A stretch of DNA of 17,795 bases from Myxococcota bacterium (GTDB lineage: Bacteria > Myxococcota_A > UBA9160 > PR03), in NCBI GenBank assembly GCA_030066475.1, contig JASJBO010000209.1:1-17795 (forward strand), written 5' to 3'. Positions 7,264 to 14,923 of the stretch are shown here, one piece after another. Each line of letters starts with the position of its first letter. The first letter of the stretch is position 1. Both the position numbers and the translations under genes were made by a program. The notes below the pieces were generated by a model. The model saw only the letters and a list, made by a program, of their open reading frames with translations, made no database searches and was not told the DNA's origin.

Positions 7264-8585
7264 TACTCGCCGACCTGGGCCGGGACCTCGGTGAAGGCAC
7301 TGGCGAGCTGCCGCGTCACGTCGAGCGTCGTGACGGGCCGCTGCCTCCCCTCCGTCGGGGGCTTGCCGCCCTGGCTGCTGCGCAGGCCGAGGTCGACGTC
7401 GGGCGACTCGGCGCGCAGCGCAGCCGCCGTGCAGCGCTCGCGCGGCCGGTGCGCGAAGGCGTCGAGCCGGAAGTGGCGCAGGGCGTTCTCGTGCGTGATC
7501 GCGTTCACCTCGGCCTCGGGCACGCCCTCGAGGCTGCGGGCCAGGATCTCCGGCGCCTGCGGCCAGGTGGTGTCGGAGTGCGGGTAGTCGCACTCCCAGG
7601 TGATCGTCTCCAGCCCCACGGCGTGGCGCTGGCGCACGCCCGCCGGGTCGTCGATGAAGCAGGTGATGAAGTGCTCGCGGAACACCTCGCTGGGCAGCTT
7701 CCCGCCGAAGTCCTGGTGGGTCCAGCGGTGGTGGTGCTGGTACACGTAGTCGGCGCGCTCCAGGAAGTAGGGGATCCAGCCGATCCCGCCCTCGGAGAGC
7801 GCGAACTTGATCTGCGGGAACTCGCGTGGCACGCGCGACCAGAGCAGATCGGCGGCGCAGCTCACGATGTGGATCGGCTGCACGGTGATCATCACGTCGA
7901 CCGGCGCCTCCATCGACGTGAACGACATGCCCTGCGCGGAGCCGATGTGGATGCAGACCACCGTGCCCTCGTCGGCGCAGGCGGCCCAGAACGGGTCCCA
8001 GTGCGGGTTGTGCAGGCTCGGGTGGCCGAGCTTCTCGGGGTTCTCGGTGAAGCTGACCGCGTGGCAGCCCTTCTTCGCGACCCGCCGCACCTCGTCGGCC
8101 ATCAGCCGCGGGTCCCAGATCGGCGGCAGCGACAGCGGGATGAAGCGGCCGGGGTGGCTGCCGCACCACTCGTCGATGTGCCAGTCGTTGTAGGCGCGCA
8201 GCATCGCGATCGACAGGTCCTTGTCCTGCTGTCGCGCGAACAGGTTGCCGCAGAACGACGGGAAGGACGGGAAGCACATCGACGCGAGCACGCCGTTGGC
8301 GTTCATGTCGCGGATGCGCTCCTTCACGTCGTAGCAGCCCGGGCGGAGCTGCTCGAAGGAGGTCGGCTCCATGCCGTACTCCTCGGGCGGGCGGCCCACC
8401 ACCGCGTTGAGCCCGATGTTCGGGATCGGCGTGCCCTCGAACACCCAGACGTCGCTGCCGTCGTCCTTGCGCACCACCCGCGGCGCGCGGTCGCGATAGC
8501 GCTGCGGCACGTGCCGGTCGAACAGGTCGGGCGGCTCGACGACGTGGTCGTCGACGCTCACGAGGATCAGGTCTTCGGGGCGCAT
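7263..8585 (-). CDS. Amidohydrolase family (amidohydrolase 2) metal-dependent hydrolase
   Basis: This 440-residue cytosolic TIM-barrel hydrolase belongs to the amidohydrolase-2 (ACMSD/2-pyrone-dicarboxylate lactonase-like) group, whose members decarboxylate or hydrolyse aromatic and related carboxylates using a divalent metal. The metal-binding DxH is D12-D-H14 near the start (VSVDDHVVEP). A second conserved His is in CIHIGSAQG (H213), and ECDYPHSDTTWP (331-341) carries the conserved Asp333 and His336. The segment NPHWDPFWAACADEGTVV is typical of the family. The C-terminal 60 residues after about 380 look unstructured and lineage-specific. ATG 8585 is preceded by GGAGG at good spacing. A perfect palindrome lies 38 bases upstream, in its likely promoter. 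The substrate is unknown; the neighbouring NMO- and CMD-like genes suggest catabolism of an aromatic or terpenoid compound. Confidence 0.87.
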   Translation of the reverse strand: MRPEDLILVSVDDHVVEPPDLFDRHVPQRYRDRAPRVVRKDDGSDVWVFEGTPIPNIGLNAVVGRPPEEYGMEPTSFEQLRPGCYDVKERIRDMNANGVLASMCFPSFPSFCGNLFARQQDKDLSIAMLRAYNDWHIDEWCGSHPGRFIPLSLPPIWDPRLMADEVRRVAKKGCHAVSFTENPEKLGHPSLHNPHWDPFWAACADEGTVVCIHIGSAQGMSFTSMEAPVDVMITVQPIHIVSCAADLLWSRVPREFPQIKFALSEGGIGWIPYFLERADYVYQHHHRWTHQDFGGKLPSEVFREHFITCFIDDPAGVRQRHAVGLETITWECDYPHSDTTWPQAPEILARSLEGVPEAEVNAITHENALRHFRLDAFAHRPRERCTAAALRAESPDVDLGLRSSQGGKPPTEGRQRPVTTLDVTRQLASAFTEVPAQVGE

Positions 8586-8622
8586 GCGGGGCCTCCGGCT
8601 CGTCTCCGTCCGGTCTGGTTGG

Positions 8623-8641
8623 ATCTGACGACTCGTCAGAT
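8623..8641. promoter_or_regulatory. Perfect 19-bp palindrome, probable repressor operator
   Basis: ATCTGACGA, a central C, then TCGTCAGAT form a perfect inverted repeat with 9-base arms. It lies 38 bases upstream of the amidohydrolase start and 62 bases upstream of the ligase start, within the divergent promoter region. It is less GC-rich than its surroundings. The TGACGA/TCGTCA arms look like a TetR-family operator, but no regulator of that family lies in the window. Confidence 0.65.
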
Positions 8642-8703
8642 TAGTGCGCCGGCCGGGGGGCTGTCGAGTCGACGCGGCGCACGGCGCGGGGCAGCCTCCG
8701 CGC

Positions 8704-10236
8704 GTGCAGCTCGCCGATCTCGTCGAGACCTCGCAGGCCGTCTCCGCGACGCGCGCGCGCCGCGAGAAGATCGCCCGGCTGGCCGACTGCCTGGCGCGCG
8801 TGCCGCCCGGGGAGGCCGAGATCGCGGTGGCCTTCCTGTGCGGCGAGCCGCTTCAGGGCCGCCTGGGGGTGGGCTGGGCCACGCTACGCGACGCCGCCGC
8901 AGGCCCGGCCGAGGCGCCGGCGCTCTCGCTCGCGGACGTCGACCGCGCTCTGACGCGGCTGGGTGCGCTGCGCGGGCGCGGCTCGGCGGCTGCCCGCGGC
9001 CGGGCGCTGCGCGAGCTGCTGGCCGCCTGCACGGCCCCGGAGGCCGACTTCCTGCGGCGGCTGCTGCTGGGCGAGCTGAGGCAGGGTGCGCTCGAGGGCA
9101 TCGTGGTGGAGGCGGCGGCGCGCGCAGCCGGCGTGGGTGCGGCGGAGCTGCGCCGCGCCGCGATGCTGTCGGGGCGCCTGCCGCAGGTCGCGGCCGCCGC
9201 GCTCGTCCATGGCGCCGCCGGCCTCGGCGCCTTCCGGATCGAGCTGTTCCGCCCCGTGCAGCCGATGCTGGCGCAGACCGCCGGCGACCTCGACGCGTCG
9301 CTCGCCCGGCTCGAGCGCGCGGCGCTCGAGTGGAAGCTCGACGGTGCGCGCGTCCAGGTGCATCGGCTCGGCGACGAGGTGCGGGTCTGGAGCCGCCGCG
9401 GCAACGAGGTGACGGCGCGCGTACCCGAGCTGGTGGAGGCGGTGGGGGCACTGCCAGTCGAGAGCGCCGTGCTCGACGGCGAGGCGATCGCGCTGCGCGA
9501 CGACGGCACGCCGCACCCGTTCCAGGTGACCATGCGCCGCTTCGGCCGCCGCCTCGGCGTCGAGGCGGCGCGCCGCGAGCTGCCGCTGCGCGTGTTCCTG
9601 TTCGACTGTCTCCACCTCGACGGCGAGGACTGCATCGACCTGCCGGCGGCCGAGCGCTGGGCGCTGCTCGACGCGCGTGTGCCCGAGGCGCTGCGGGTGC
9701 CGCGCGCCCGGGTCGAGTCCGCAGACGCAGCGCACGCGTTCCTCGACGCGGCGCTGGCTCGGGGCCACGAGGGCGTGATGGTGAAGGCGCTCGACGCCAC
9801 CTACGAGGCCGGGCGCCGCGGCGCGGGCTGGCTCAAGGTGAAGCCGGCGCACGGCTTCGACCTGGTGGTGCTGGCCGCCGAGTGGGGCAGCGGCCGGCGC
9901 CGCGGCTGGCTCAGCAACCTGCACCTGGGCGCGCGCGATCCCGCCACCGGCGGCTTCGTCATGCTGGGCAAGACGTTCAAGGGCCTCACCGACGAGACGC
10001 TGGCCTGGCAGACCGAGCGCCTCGGCGCGCTCGCCGTCGCGCGCGACGGCCCCGTGGTCCACGTCCGGCCGGAGCTGGTGGTGGAGATCGCGTGCGATGG
10101 CGTGCAGGCGAGCCCCCACTACCCGGCCGGGCTCGCGCTGCGCTTCGCGCGCGTGGTCCGCTACCGCCCCGACAAGCGCGCCGACCAGGCCGACACGGTC
10201 GATGCGGTCCGCGCCCTGCTCCCCGCTGCCGAGTGA
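8704..10236 (+). CDS. ligB: ATP-dependent DNA ligase (actinobacterial LigB type)
   Basis: This 510-residue ligase seals DNA nicks through an enzyme-AMP intermediate. Motif I is EWKLDGARVQVHR with the adenylated Lys211 (KxDGxR). Motif III is in VFLFDCLHLDG (297-307), motif IV is EGVMVK (356-361), motif V is GWLKVKP (375-381), and motif VI is the arginine-rich RFARVVRYRPDK (480-491). The N-terminal helical DNA-binding domain and the whole length closely resemble Mycobacterium tuberculosis LigB (about 507 residues) as I remember it, including GVGWATLR and GELRQGA. That alignment puts the start at GTG 8704; the frame is open from 8644 but the extra residues have no counterpart. It is distinct from the NAD-dependent E. 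coli LigB. Its stop TGA abuts the serC stop. It is likely accessory to an NAD-dependent LigA elsewhere, in repair. Confidence 0.93.
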   Translation: MQLADLVETSQAVSATRARREKIARLADCLARVPPGEAEIAVAFLCGEPLQGRLGVGWATLRDAAAGPAEAPALSLADVDRALTRLGALRGRGSAAARGRALRELLAACTAPEADFLRRLLLGELRQGALEGIVVEAAARAAGVGAAELRRAAMLSGRLPQVAAAALVHGAAGLGAFRIELFRPVQPMLAQTAGDLDASLARLERAALEWKLDGARVQVHRLGDEVRVWSRRGNEVTARVPELVEAVGALPVESAVLDGEAIALRDDGTPHPFQVTMRRFGRRLGVEAARRELPLRVFLFDCLHLDGEDCIDLPAAERWALLDARVPEALRVPRARVESADAAHAFLDAALARGHEGVMVKALDATYEAGRRGAGWLKVKPAHGFDLVVLAAEWGSGRRRGWLSNLHLGARDPATGGFVMLGKTFKGLTDETLAWQTERLGALAVARDGPVVHVRPELVVEIACDGVQASPHYPAGLALRFARVVRYRPDKRADQADTVDAVRALLPAAE

Positions 10237-11400
10237 TCAGGCGCCGAGGTCTGCCGCCGCCTCGCCCCAGGCCCAGTCGAGCCAGGGCAGCAGCGCCTCG
10301 AGGTCGGCGCGCTCCACGGTGGCGCCGCCCCACAGGCGCAGGCCGGCGGGCGCGTCGCGATAGCTGCCGATGTCGTAGGCGACGCCCTCATCGGCGAGGC
10401 GCGACACCGCCTGCTTCGCGGTGGCGCCGCGCGCTGCCGGGTCGAGCGCCAGGAAGCGCGGGTCGGTGATCGCGAGGCAGATCGACGTGCACGACCGGGT
10501 GCGCGGGTCGGTCGCCAGGAACTCGACCCAGTCCGACCGCTCCACCCAGTCCGCTACGCACGCCAGGTTCGCCTCCGAGCGAGCGACCAGGCCGTCGAGA
10601 CCGCCGATCTCGTCGGCCCAGCGCAGGCCGTCCAGCGCGTCCTCCACGCAGAGCATCGACGGCGTGTTGATCGTCTCGCCCCGGAACGGGCCCTCGGCGA
10701 GCTTGCCGCCCTTGGTGAGTCGGAAGATCTTGGGCAGCGGCCAGGGCGGCGTGTGGCTCTCGAGCCGCTCGACCGCGCGCGGCGACAGCAGCAGCATGCC
10801 GTGCTGCGCCTCGCCGCCCAGCACCTTCTGCCAGGACCAGGTCACGACGTCGAGCTTCTCCCAGGGGAGCCGCATCGCGAACACCGCCGAGGTCGCGTCG
10901 CACAGCGTGAGGCCGCTGCGGTCGTCCGCGATCCAGTCGCCGTCGGGAACCCGCACCCCCGCCGTCGTGCCGTTCCAGGTGAACGCGACGTCGCGCGCGA
11001 AGTCGACGGCGCCGAGATCGGGCAGCTCGCCGTAGTCGGCGCGCAGCACCCGCGCGTCATCGAGGCGCAGCTGCTTCTCGACGTCGCTTGCCCAGCCCTC
11101 CCCGAAGCTGTCCCAGGCCAGCACGTCCACACCGCGCGCGCCCAGCAGCGACCACATCGCCATCTCGAAGGCGCCGGTGTCGGAGGCCGGCACCAGCGCG
11201 AGCCGGTAGTCGTCGGGGAGGCCGAGCAGGCGCCGGCTCTCGCCGAGCACGGTGCGAATCCGCTCGACGCTCGGCCTGGCGCGGTGCGAGCGGCCGAGCA
11301 GTGCGGCATCGAGCGCTGCCGCCGACCAGCCGGGCCGCTTGGCGCAGGGACCGGACGAGAACTGCGGCCGGACGGGCCGCCGCTCGGGCTTGGCGGGCAC
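10237..11400 (-). CDS. serC: Phosphoserine aminotransferase
   Basis: This 387-residue PLP enzyme of fold-type I catalyses 3-phosphohydroxypyruvate + glutamate to phosphoserine + 2-oxoglutarate in serine biosynthesis. The opening [15 protein letters not shown] is diagnostic of Ser[13 protein letters not shown], the cofactor-nitrogen Asp168 in CDATSAVF, and the Schiff-base Lys192 in [15 protein letters not shown] follow in order. The length and the sequence around the Lys fit the longer SerC class found in mycobacteria, alphaproteobacteria and methanogens rather than the E. coli type. The start is GTG at 11400, with GAGGAG 7 bases upstream; the frame stays open to 12018 but that part is shadow of the EpsI-like gene. 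It lies 95 bases downstream of the exosortase pair on the same strand and has no obvious functional link to it. Confidence 0.93.
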   Translation of the reverse strand: MPAKPERRPVRPQFSSGPCAKRPGWSAAALDAALLGRSHRARPSVERIRTVLGESRRLLGLPDDYRLALVPASDTGAFEMAMWSLLGARGVDVLAWDSFGEGWASDVEKQLRLDDARVLRADYGELPDLGAVDFARDVAFTWNGTTAGVRVPDGDWIADDRSGLTLCDATSAVFAMRLPWEKLDVVTWSWQKVLGGEAQHGMLLLSPRAVERLESHTPPWPLPKIFRLTKGGKLAEGPFRGETINTPSMLCVEDALDGLRWADEIGGLDGLVARSEANLACVADWVERSDWVEFLATDPRTRSCTSICLAITDPRFLALDPAARGATAKQAVSRLADEGVAYDIGSYRDAPAGLRLWGGATVERADLEALLPWLDWAWGEAAADLGA

Positions 11401-11495
11401 GGGGAGCTCCTCGGTGAGCGCGGGAGCCGGATCGTAGGGGGCGGTCCCCGGTGCCGCAATCGAGCGCGACTCCGCGGAACCGAGCGCCCCGGGAC

Positions 11496-12122
11496 TCACG
11501 GCTGACAGGTCGCCTCGTAGTGGCGCCAGGCGGCGGCGAGCCAGTCGCGCGCGCGTTCCTCGAGCTTCGGCAGGTTCCACGGCGCGGTTCCCCCGCTGAT
11601 CAGGAACAACGTGAGGGGCCGGGTCCCGTGCAACAGCTGCGAGAAGCCCGAGCGCAGCTGGGCGACGAGGGGCCGCGCCACCGGCTCGCCCGCGTACACG
11701 AACAGGAAGGCGACCAGCCGCTTCCGGGCGCCGGTCTCGTCGTAGACCATGCGGATCGGCAGCGTGCGGCCGTCGACCTCGATCTCGTCGACGTTCTGGC
11801 GTTCGGCTTCGATCTGCGGCTCGACCAGCGAGCTCGGGCGCTCGCTCAGCCAGCGCGCCCGGAAGCTGCGCACGATCTGGAAGGTGGGTCGGCCGTGTCC
11901 CTCGACTTCGCCGCTGGTCCACTGGACCCGCGTCGATCGGCTCGAGATCGCGCGCTGCTCGGCGCTCAGGGTCCCCTCGATCCGGAGCGCGTCGCGGAAC
12001 GCCTCGGGATCGGCGCAATCCTCGTTTCGGTAGCGCCCGATTCCGTGAGTGACCACGGGCACCGATGCCGCCGCGAGCAGCACGATCACGAGCCAGTAGA
12101 AGCGCCGGGAGATCGGAATCAC
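11496..12122 (-). CDS. EpsI-like exosortase-associated membrane protein
   Basis: This 208-residue protein has one N-terminal transmembrane segment (about residues 8-24, [18 protein letters not shown]) and a soluble domain that should face the periplasm. I recognise no strong catalytic motif. The identification as an EpsI/DUF3485-type exosortase partner rests on size, topology, the [22 protein letters not shown] segment, and position. Its GTG start overlaps the exosortase stop in the sequence GTGA, so translation is coupled. Partners of this kind are fused to or encoded beside many exosortases and are thought to help processing or polymer export. The longer open frame to 13055 is the shadow of the exosortase gene. 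Cys35 and Cys206 could form a disulfide. Confidence 0.72.
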   Translation of the reverse strand: MIPISRRFYWLVIVLLAAASVPVVTHGIGRYRNEDCADPEAFRDALRIEGTLSAEQRAISSRSTRVQWTSGEVEGHGRPTFQIVRSFRARWLSERPSSLVEPQIEAERQNVDEIEVDGRTLPIRMVYDETGARKRLVAFLFVYAGEPVARPLVAQLRSGFSQLLHGTRPLTLFLISGGTAPWNLPKLEERARDWLAAAWRHYEATCQP

Positions 12123-13138
12123 GTGAACGCCTTCCGGATCGCGTCGCGATCGGAGATCCAGAACAGGCCGCCGAGGATCAGCCAGAAGGTGAACACCCCC
12201 GACGCCTCGTGAAGCGGGCTGTCGAGGATGGGCCTGCCCCAGCGCTCCGTCAGCAGCACCAGGATGGCGACGCGCAGCGTGTTGGAGATCAGCGCCAGTG
12301 GGAGCGGGAGCAGAATCAGGATCAGACGCCGCCACCAGGAGCGGCAGTACCAGGTCAGCACCAGCGAGACGGCCGCGGCGGCGTACAGGGTGGCCACGCC
12401 GCTGCACGCGTCGGTGACGATGAACGTGTTGTTCGCCATCTCGAGGACCGTCTGCTCGCGCAGCACGGGGACCCCGATCGCCTTGATCAACGGCTCCACG
12501 GCGGCCGCCGTGGCGAGCCGCAGGAACAGGTGCGTGCCCACCGCGTTGGGGATCGGGATCATGAAGGCCGCGATCAGCAGCGGCATCGTGAGCGCCCGGG
12601 TGCGGCGCGGCCCCAGCAGCAGCAGCGCGAGGCCGGGCAGCGCCACCACCAGCCCGACGGCCGAGAGGTGGCGGGTGCGCACCGCCGAGTCGAACACCAC
12701 CAGCCCGAGCCCCAGCAGCAGGAAGGGCAGGCCCCAGGCCGACGACTCCTCGCGGTCGGAGCGGTCGCGGCGCAGGATGGCCAGGGTCAGGTAGGCCATC
12801 ACGAGGGGCACGAAGATGCCGTGGGCGTTGATCCAGATGCTCGAGGTCCACTGCTGGTAGAGCCACACCAGCGTCGGGCCGAACGCCGTCCCGAGCAGCA
12901 GGATCAGCGGCAGGAGCCGGAGGTTGTGGGGGGTGAGCAGCTCCGCCTTCGGCGGCGCGCCTTCGGGGCCGTGCTGCGGAGAGGGCGGGGTCCAGCGCCG
13001 GTAGACGAACACGCCCACCGCCACGACGCTGCCGGCCAGCACCGACGGCAGCCACTCGTTGGGCGTGAACGGGCTCACCGCCACCAGGGCGCCCAGCAGG
13101 CCAGCGAAGCCCAGCTCTCGAAGCGACGCGCGATTCAC
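12119..13138 (-). CDS. Exosortase (PEP-CTERM protein-sorting membrane transpeptidase)
   Basis: This 339-residue polytopic inner-membrane cysteine protease of the exosortase/archaeosortase superfamily recognises PEP-CTERM tails. The catalytic triad is visible: Cys245 in [11 protein letters not shown], Arg289 in [10 protein letters not shown] and His310 in [11 protein letters not shown]. The conserved upstream segment [14 protein letters not shown] (104-117) and MIPIPN (193-198) also fit. About eight to ten hydrophobic helices are present. I place the start at GTG 13138, with GAAGG 8 bases upstream. An in-frame GTG at 13231 would add 31 polar residues with no ribosome binding site. The gene overlaps the EpsI-like gene by 4 bases. 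Its likely substrate is the PEP-CTERM protein at 6471-7244; such enzymes usually serve many substrates across the genome. I cannot assign the subtype. Confidence 0.92.
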   Translation of the reverse strand: MNRASLRELGFAGLLGALVAVSPFTPNEWLPSVLAGSVVAVGVFVYRRWTPPSPQHGPEGAPPKAELLTPHNLRLLPLILLLGTAFGPTLVWLYQQWTSSIWINAHGIFVPLVMAYLTLAILRRDRSDREESSAWGLPFLLLGLGLVVFDSAVRTRHLSAVGLVVALPGLALLLLGPRRTRALTMPLLIAAFMIPIPNAVGTHLFLRLATAAAVEPLIKAIGVPVLREQTVLEMANNTFIVTDACSGVATLYAAAAVSLVLTWYCRSWWRRLILILLPLPLALISNTLRVAILVLLTERWGRPILDSPLHEASGVFTFWLILGGLFWISDRDAIRKAFT

Positions 13139-13374
13139 TCTGGAGCCTTCATCGATCCCCGTCGGGTGCGCTTGACCGAGCGCGTTGCCGGAGGGCCGGA
13201 CATGGTTGCGCAGAACCTGGAAATCATCCACTATGCCGGGGGTTTACGCGTTCGGCGAGCGTCTTTCGCCACGCCGGGTCGAATCGCAGGCGCCCGGGCC
13301 GGGTCCAAGCCGGCGACGACATCGGCGACGGACCGGCAGGTGTGTTGGACGCGGGCGCCCAACGCCAGGTCTAT

Positions 13375-13400
13375 GGGGGGTGGGGGAGAGGTAAGGGAGG
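13375..13400 (+). promoter_or_regulatory. G-rich purine tract in the leader of the HTH/TPR-like gene
   Basis: The 269-base divergent gap 13139-13407 must hold promoters for both the exosortase and the HTH/TPR-like gene; I see no convincing -35/-10 or -24/-12 pair. The last part before the ATG at 13408 is a purine tract with runs of six and five Gs separated by one T, then GAGG and the GGGAGG ribosome binding site. It could form a G-quadruplex or allow slippage. Confidence 0.35.
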
Positions 13401-13407
13401 CACAAGC

Positions 13408-14550
13408 ATGCCCGGCAGCGGTGAAGAAGCCAGCGTGGCCTACCCCGAGGTCTTCACGCTCCACTGGGAGGGACCCGGAGACCGGGAGCCCGCCCAGGAG
13501 ATGGCCTTCCCCGGCTCCGATGCCGAGGAGCGCGAGCGTGCCGCGCGCGAGCGCGAACGCGACGAGCAGGAGCAGGCGCGGGCCGCGCAGGGGCGCGCCC
13601 TCTGGGAGCGCATCGAGCACGAGGCGTCGCGCCGCGGCGATACCGATCTGTGGCGCCGCAAGCTCGAGGCCTACCGCTTCGTCAAGCTCGACGGTCTCGG
13701 CACGGCGGGCGACTACGGCCGCCGCCACGACGTCAACCACGCCACCGTGCGCACCTGGATCGCCGAGGTCGCCAAGCTCGCCTACCAGGTCGGCTATCGA
13801 CTGCACGAGGATCGCCTGCTGCTGCTCGGCGGCGCGCCTCCCGGCCTGCAGCGCCTGCGGGAGCTGGTGAATCGGGACGCCGCGTCCAGCGCCGCCTGGG
13901 ACGCGCTGCAGGAGGTCGAGGCGGAGTACCGGGGCGAGGACCCCTGGTTCCACCTGAACGAGGGCCACGTGTTCCGAGCCCGGCGCCTGCTGCGCGACTC
14001 GGACGACACCCTCAAGGAGGGCCTCGCGATCGCCGAGGCGCCGCGCGTGCGCTCGCTGCTGTGGAACGCGCGCGGCCAGACCTTGTGGGACTGCCGGCCC
14101 GACTCCGACCACCCGCTGCCCGACCACCTCGCGCGCGCCGAGAAGGCATTCCGTCGCGCCGCGATCCTGGACGCCAGCACCTACTTCCCGTTCGTGAATC
14201 TCGCTCAGCTGGCCGTGGATGCTGGAGACGCGCGCCGCGCGGCCTACTGGATCACCGAGCTCGGCGCGGCCCGCAAAGGAATGGAAGACACGATGAAGGA
14301 CGATCTTGCGCGCTATCTGCACCAGGCCGAGTGGACCGGGGCGGTCGAGGAGCGCCGCTTCTGGCGCAACGGACCCGGACGCTGGCTGGCCCAGGCCGCG
14401 AAGCGCGGCATCGTCCCGCTGCTGGTTCTGGCACTGGGGATCGCCACGGCCGTGGCCCCGACCGCGGTCGCCGAGCCGATGCCCGATCGCGACCTCGTCG
14501 TGGTCTCCAACAAGGGCGCCAAGGCGCGCAGCGGCGCCGGAGGCAACTGA
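13408..14550 (+). CDS. Predicted HTH / TPR-like protein with a C-terminal membrane anchor
   Basis: I do not recognise this 380-residue protein as a named family. In order it has an acidic N-terminus, a highly charged helix or coiled coil (about 39-75, ERERAARERERDEQEQ), and a putative helix-turn-helix (about 97-125, TAGDYGRRHDVNHATVRTW). The last resembles sigma-region-4 or LuxR-type HTHs. A helical TPR-like region follows (about 165-305, including ARAEKAFRRAAILDASTYFPFVNLAQLAVDAGD in pieces). One hydrophobic segment (334-355, IVPLLVLALGIATAVAPTA) and a 25-residue tail close it. With the HTH inside the cell, the tail would be periplasmic. ATG 13408 has GGGAGG at good spacing. It diverges from the exosortase gene, so a role in controlling surface-protein genes is conceivable but unproven. 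Three tandem repeats follow its stop. Confidence 0.7.
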   Translation: MPGSGEEASVAYPEVFTLHWEGPGDREPAQEMAFPGSDAEERERAARERERDEQEQARAAQGRALWERIEHEASRRGDTDLWRRKLEAYRFVKLDGLGTAGDYGRRHDVNHATVRTWIAEVAKLAYQVGYRLHEDRLLLLGGAPPGLQRLRELVNRDAASSAAWDALQEVEAEYRGEDPWFHLNEGHVFRARRLLRDSDDTLKEGLAIAEAPRVRSLLWNARGQTLWDCRPDSDHPLPDHLARAEKAFRRAAILDASTYFPFVNLAQLAVDAGDARRAAYWITELGAARKGMEDTMKDDLARYLHQAEWTGAVEERRFWRNGPGRWLAQAAKRGIVPLLVLALGIATAVAPTAVAEPMPDRDLVVVSNKGAKARSGAGGN

Positions 14551-14562
14551 CCCCTAGCTGGT

Positions 14563-14638
14563 GGACTTCGTTCGGCTTCGCCTCACTGCGCGCGCCCTCC
14601 GGGCGCTTGCAGGGGGCCTGTGCTGCGCACGCTCCTAG
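14563..14638 (+). repeat. Dispersed hairpin repeat, copy D (tandem array, first unit)
   Basis: This is a 76-nt unit starting 13 bases after the HTH/TPR-like stop and framed by CTAG at 14554-14557 and 14635-14638. Hairpin 1 has core GGC-TTC-GCC, hairpin 2 is GCGCCC-TCC-GGGCGC, and hairpin 3 has core GTGC-TGC-GCAC. Relative to copy C, hairpin 3 carries a swapped C:G to G:C pair, and relative to copies A-C hairpin 1 carries a swapped C:G to G:C pair. Confidence 0.88.
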
Positions 14639-14654
14639 ACCTAGACCTAGCTGA

Positions 14655-14730
14655 GGACTTCGTTCGGCTGCGCCTCACTGCGCGCGCCCTCCGGGCGCTT
14701 GCGGGGGGCTTCTGCCGTGCAGACTCCTAG
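14655..14730 (+). repeat. Dispersed hairpin repeat, copy E (tandem array, second unit)
   Basis: This is a 76-nt unit between CTAG 14647-14650 and CTAG 14727-14730. Hairpin 1 spans 14662-14678 (core GGC-TGC-GCC), hairpin 2 spans 14684-14698 (GCGCCC-TCC-GGGCGC), and hairpin 3 spans 14711-14723 (TCTGC-CGT-GCAGA). The short spacer to copy D reads GACCTAGACCTAG and contains two extra CTAG sites. Confidence 0.88.
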
Positions 14731-14734
14731 CTGA

Positions 14735-14810
14735 GGACTTCGTTCGGCTGCGCCTCACTGCGCGCGCCCTCCGGGCGCTTGCAGGGGGCGTCTGCCGCGC
14801 ACGCTCCTAG
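14735..14810 (+). repeat. Dispersed hairpin repeat, copy F (tandem array, third unit)
   Basis: This 76-nt unit repeats copy E at an 80-base period and ends at CTAG 14807-14810. Hairpins 1 and 2 match copy E. Hairpin 3 (TCTGC-CGC-GCACG) has one C:C mismatch and looks like an intermediate between copies D and E. Positions 14811-14900 beyond it show no gene or promoter I can defend. Confidence 0.88.
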
Positions 14811-14900
14811 CCTAGCCGCCCGTTCGGGTGATCCGGGTGTTGAGCGGCCGCCCCCAGCACCATGTCTCCGGGTGAGAGGAGCCCCCCGAGAGCTGGCGGG

Positions 14901-14916
14901 CTCCCGAGCTCGGGAG
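14901..14916. promoter_or_regulatory. Perfect 16-bp palindrome over the first ribosome binding site of the six-gene operon
   Basis: CTCCCGAGCTCGGGAG is self-complementary, and its right arm supplies the GGGAGG Shine-Dalgarno sequence for the ATG at 14924. An upstream GAGCCC can also pair with GGGCTC (14898-14903), giving a possible alternative hairpin. The 7-base arms are the same as those at 879-896. It could be a translational switch or a DNA operator. Confidence 0.45.
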
Positions 14917-14923
14917 GACGACC

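Noticed and set aside
7449..10469. 1006-codon plus-strand open frame across the amidohydrolase and ligase region
   Set aside because: It crosses from antisense of one gene to a wrong frame of another and has no recognisable domain.
82..14810. Repeat units as a CRISPR array
   Set aside because: Periods of 52 and 80 bases are nearly all repeat with no unique spacers, copies are scattered over 14 kb, and no cas genes are present.
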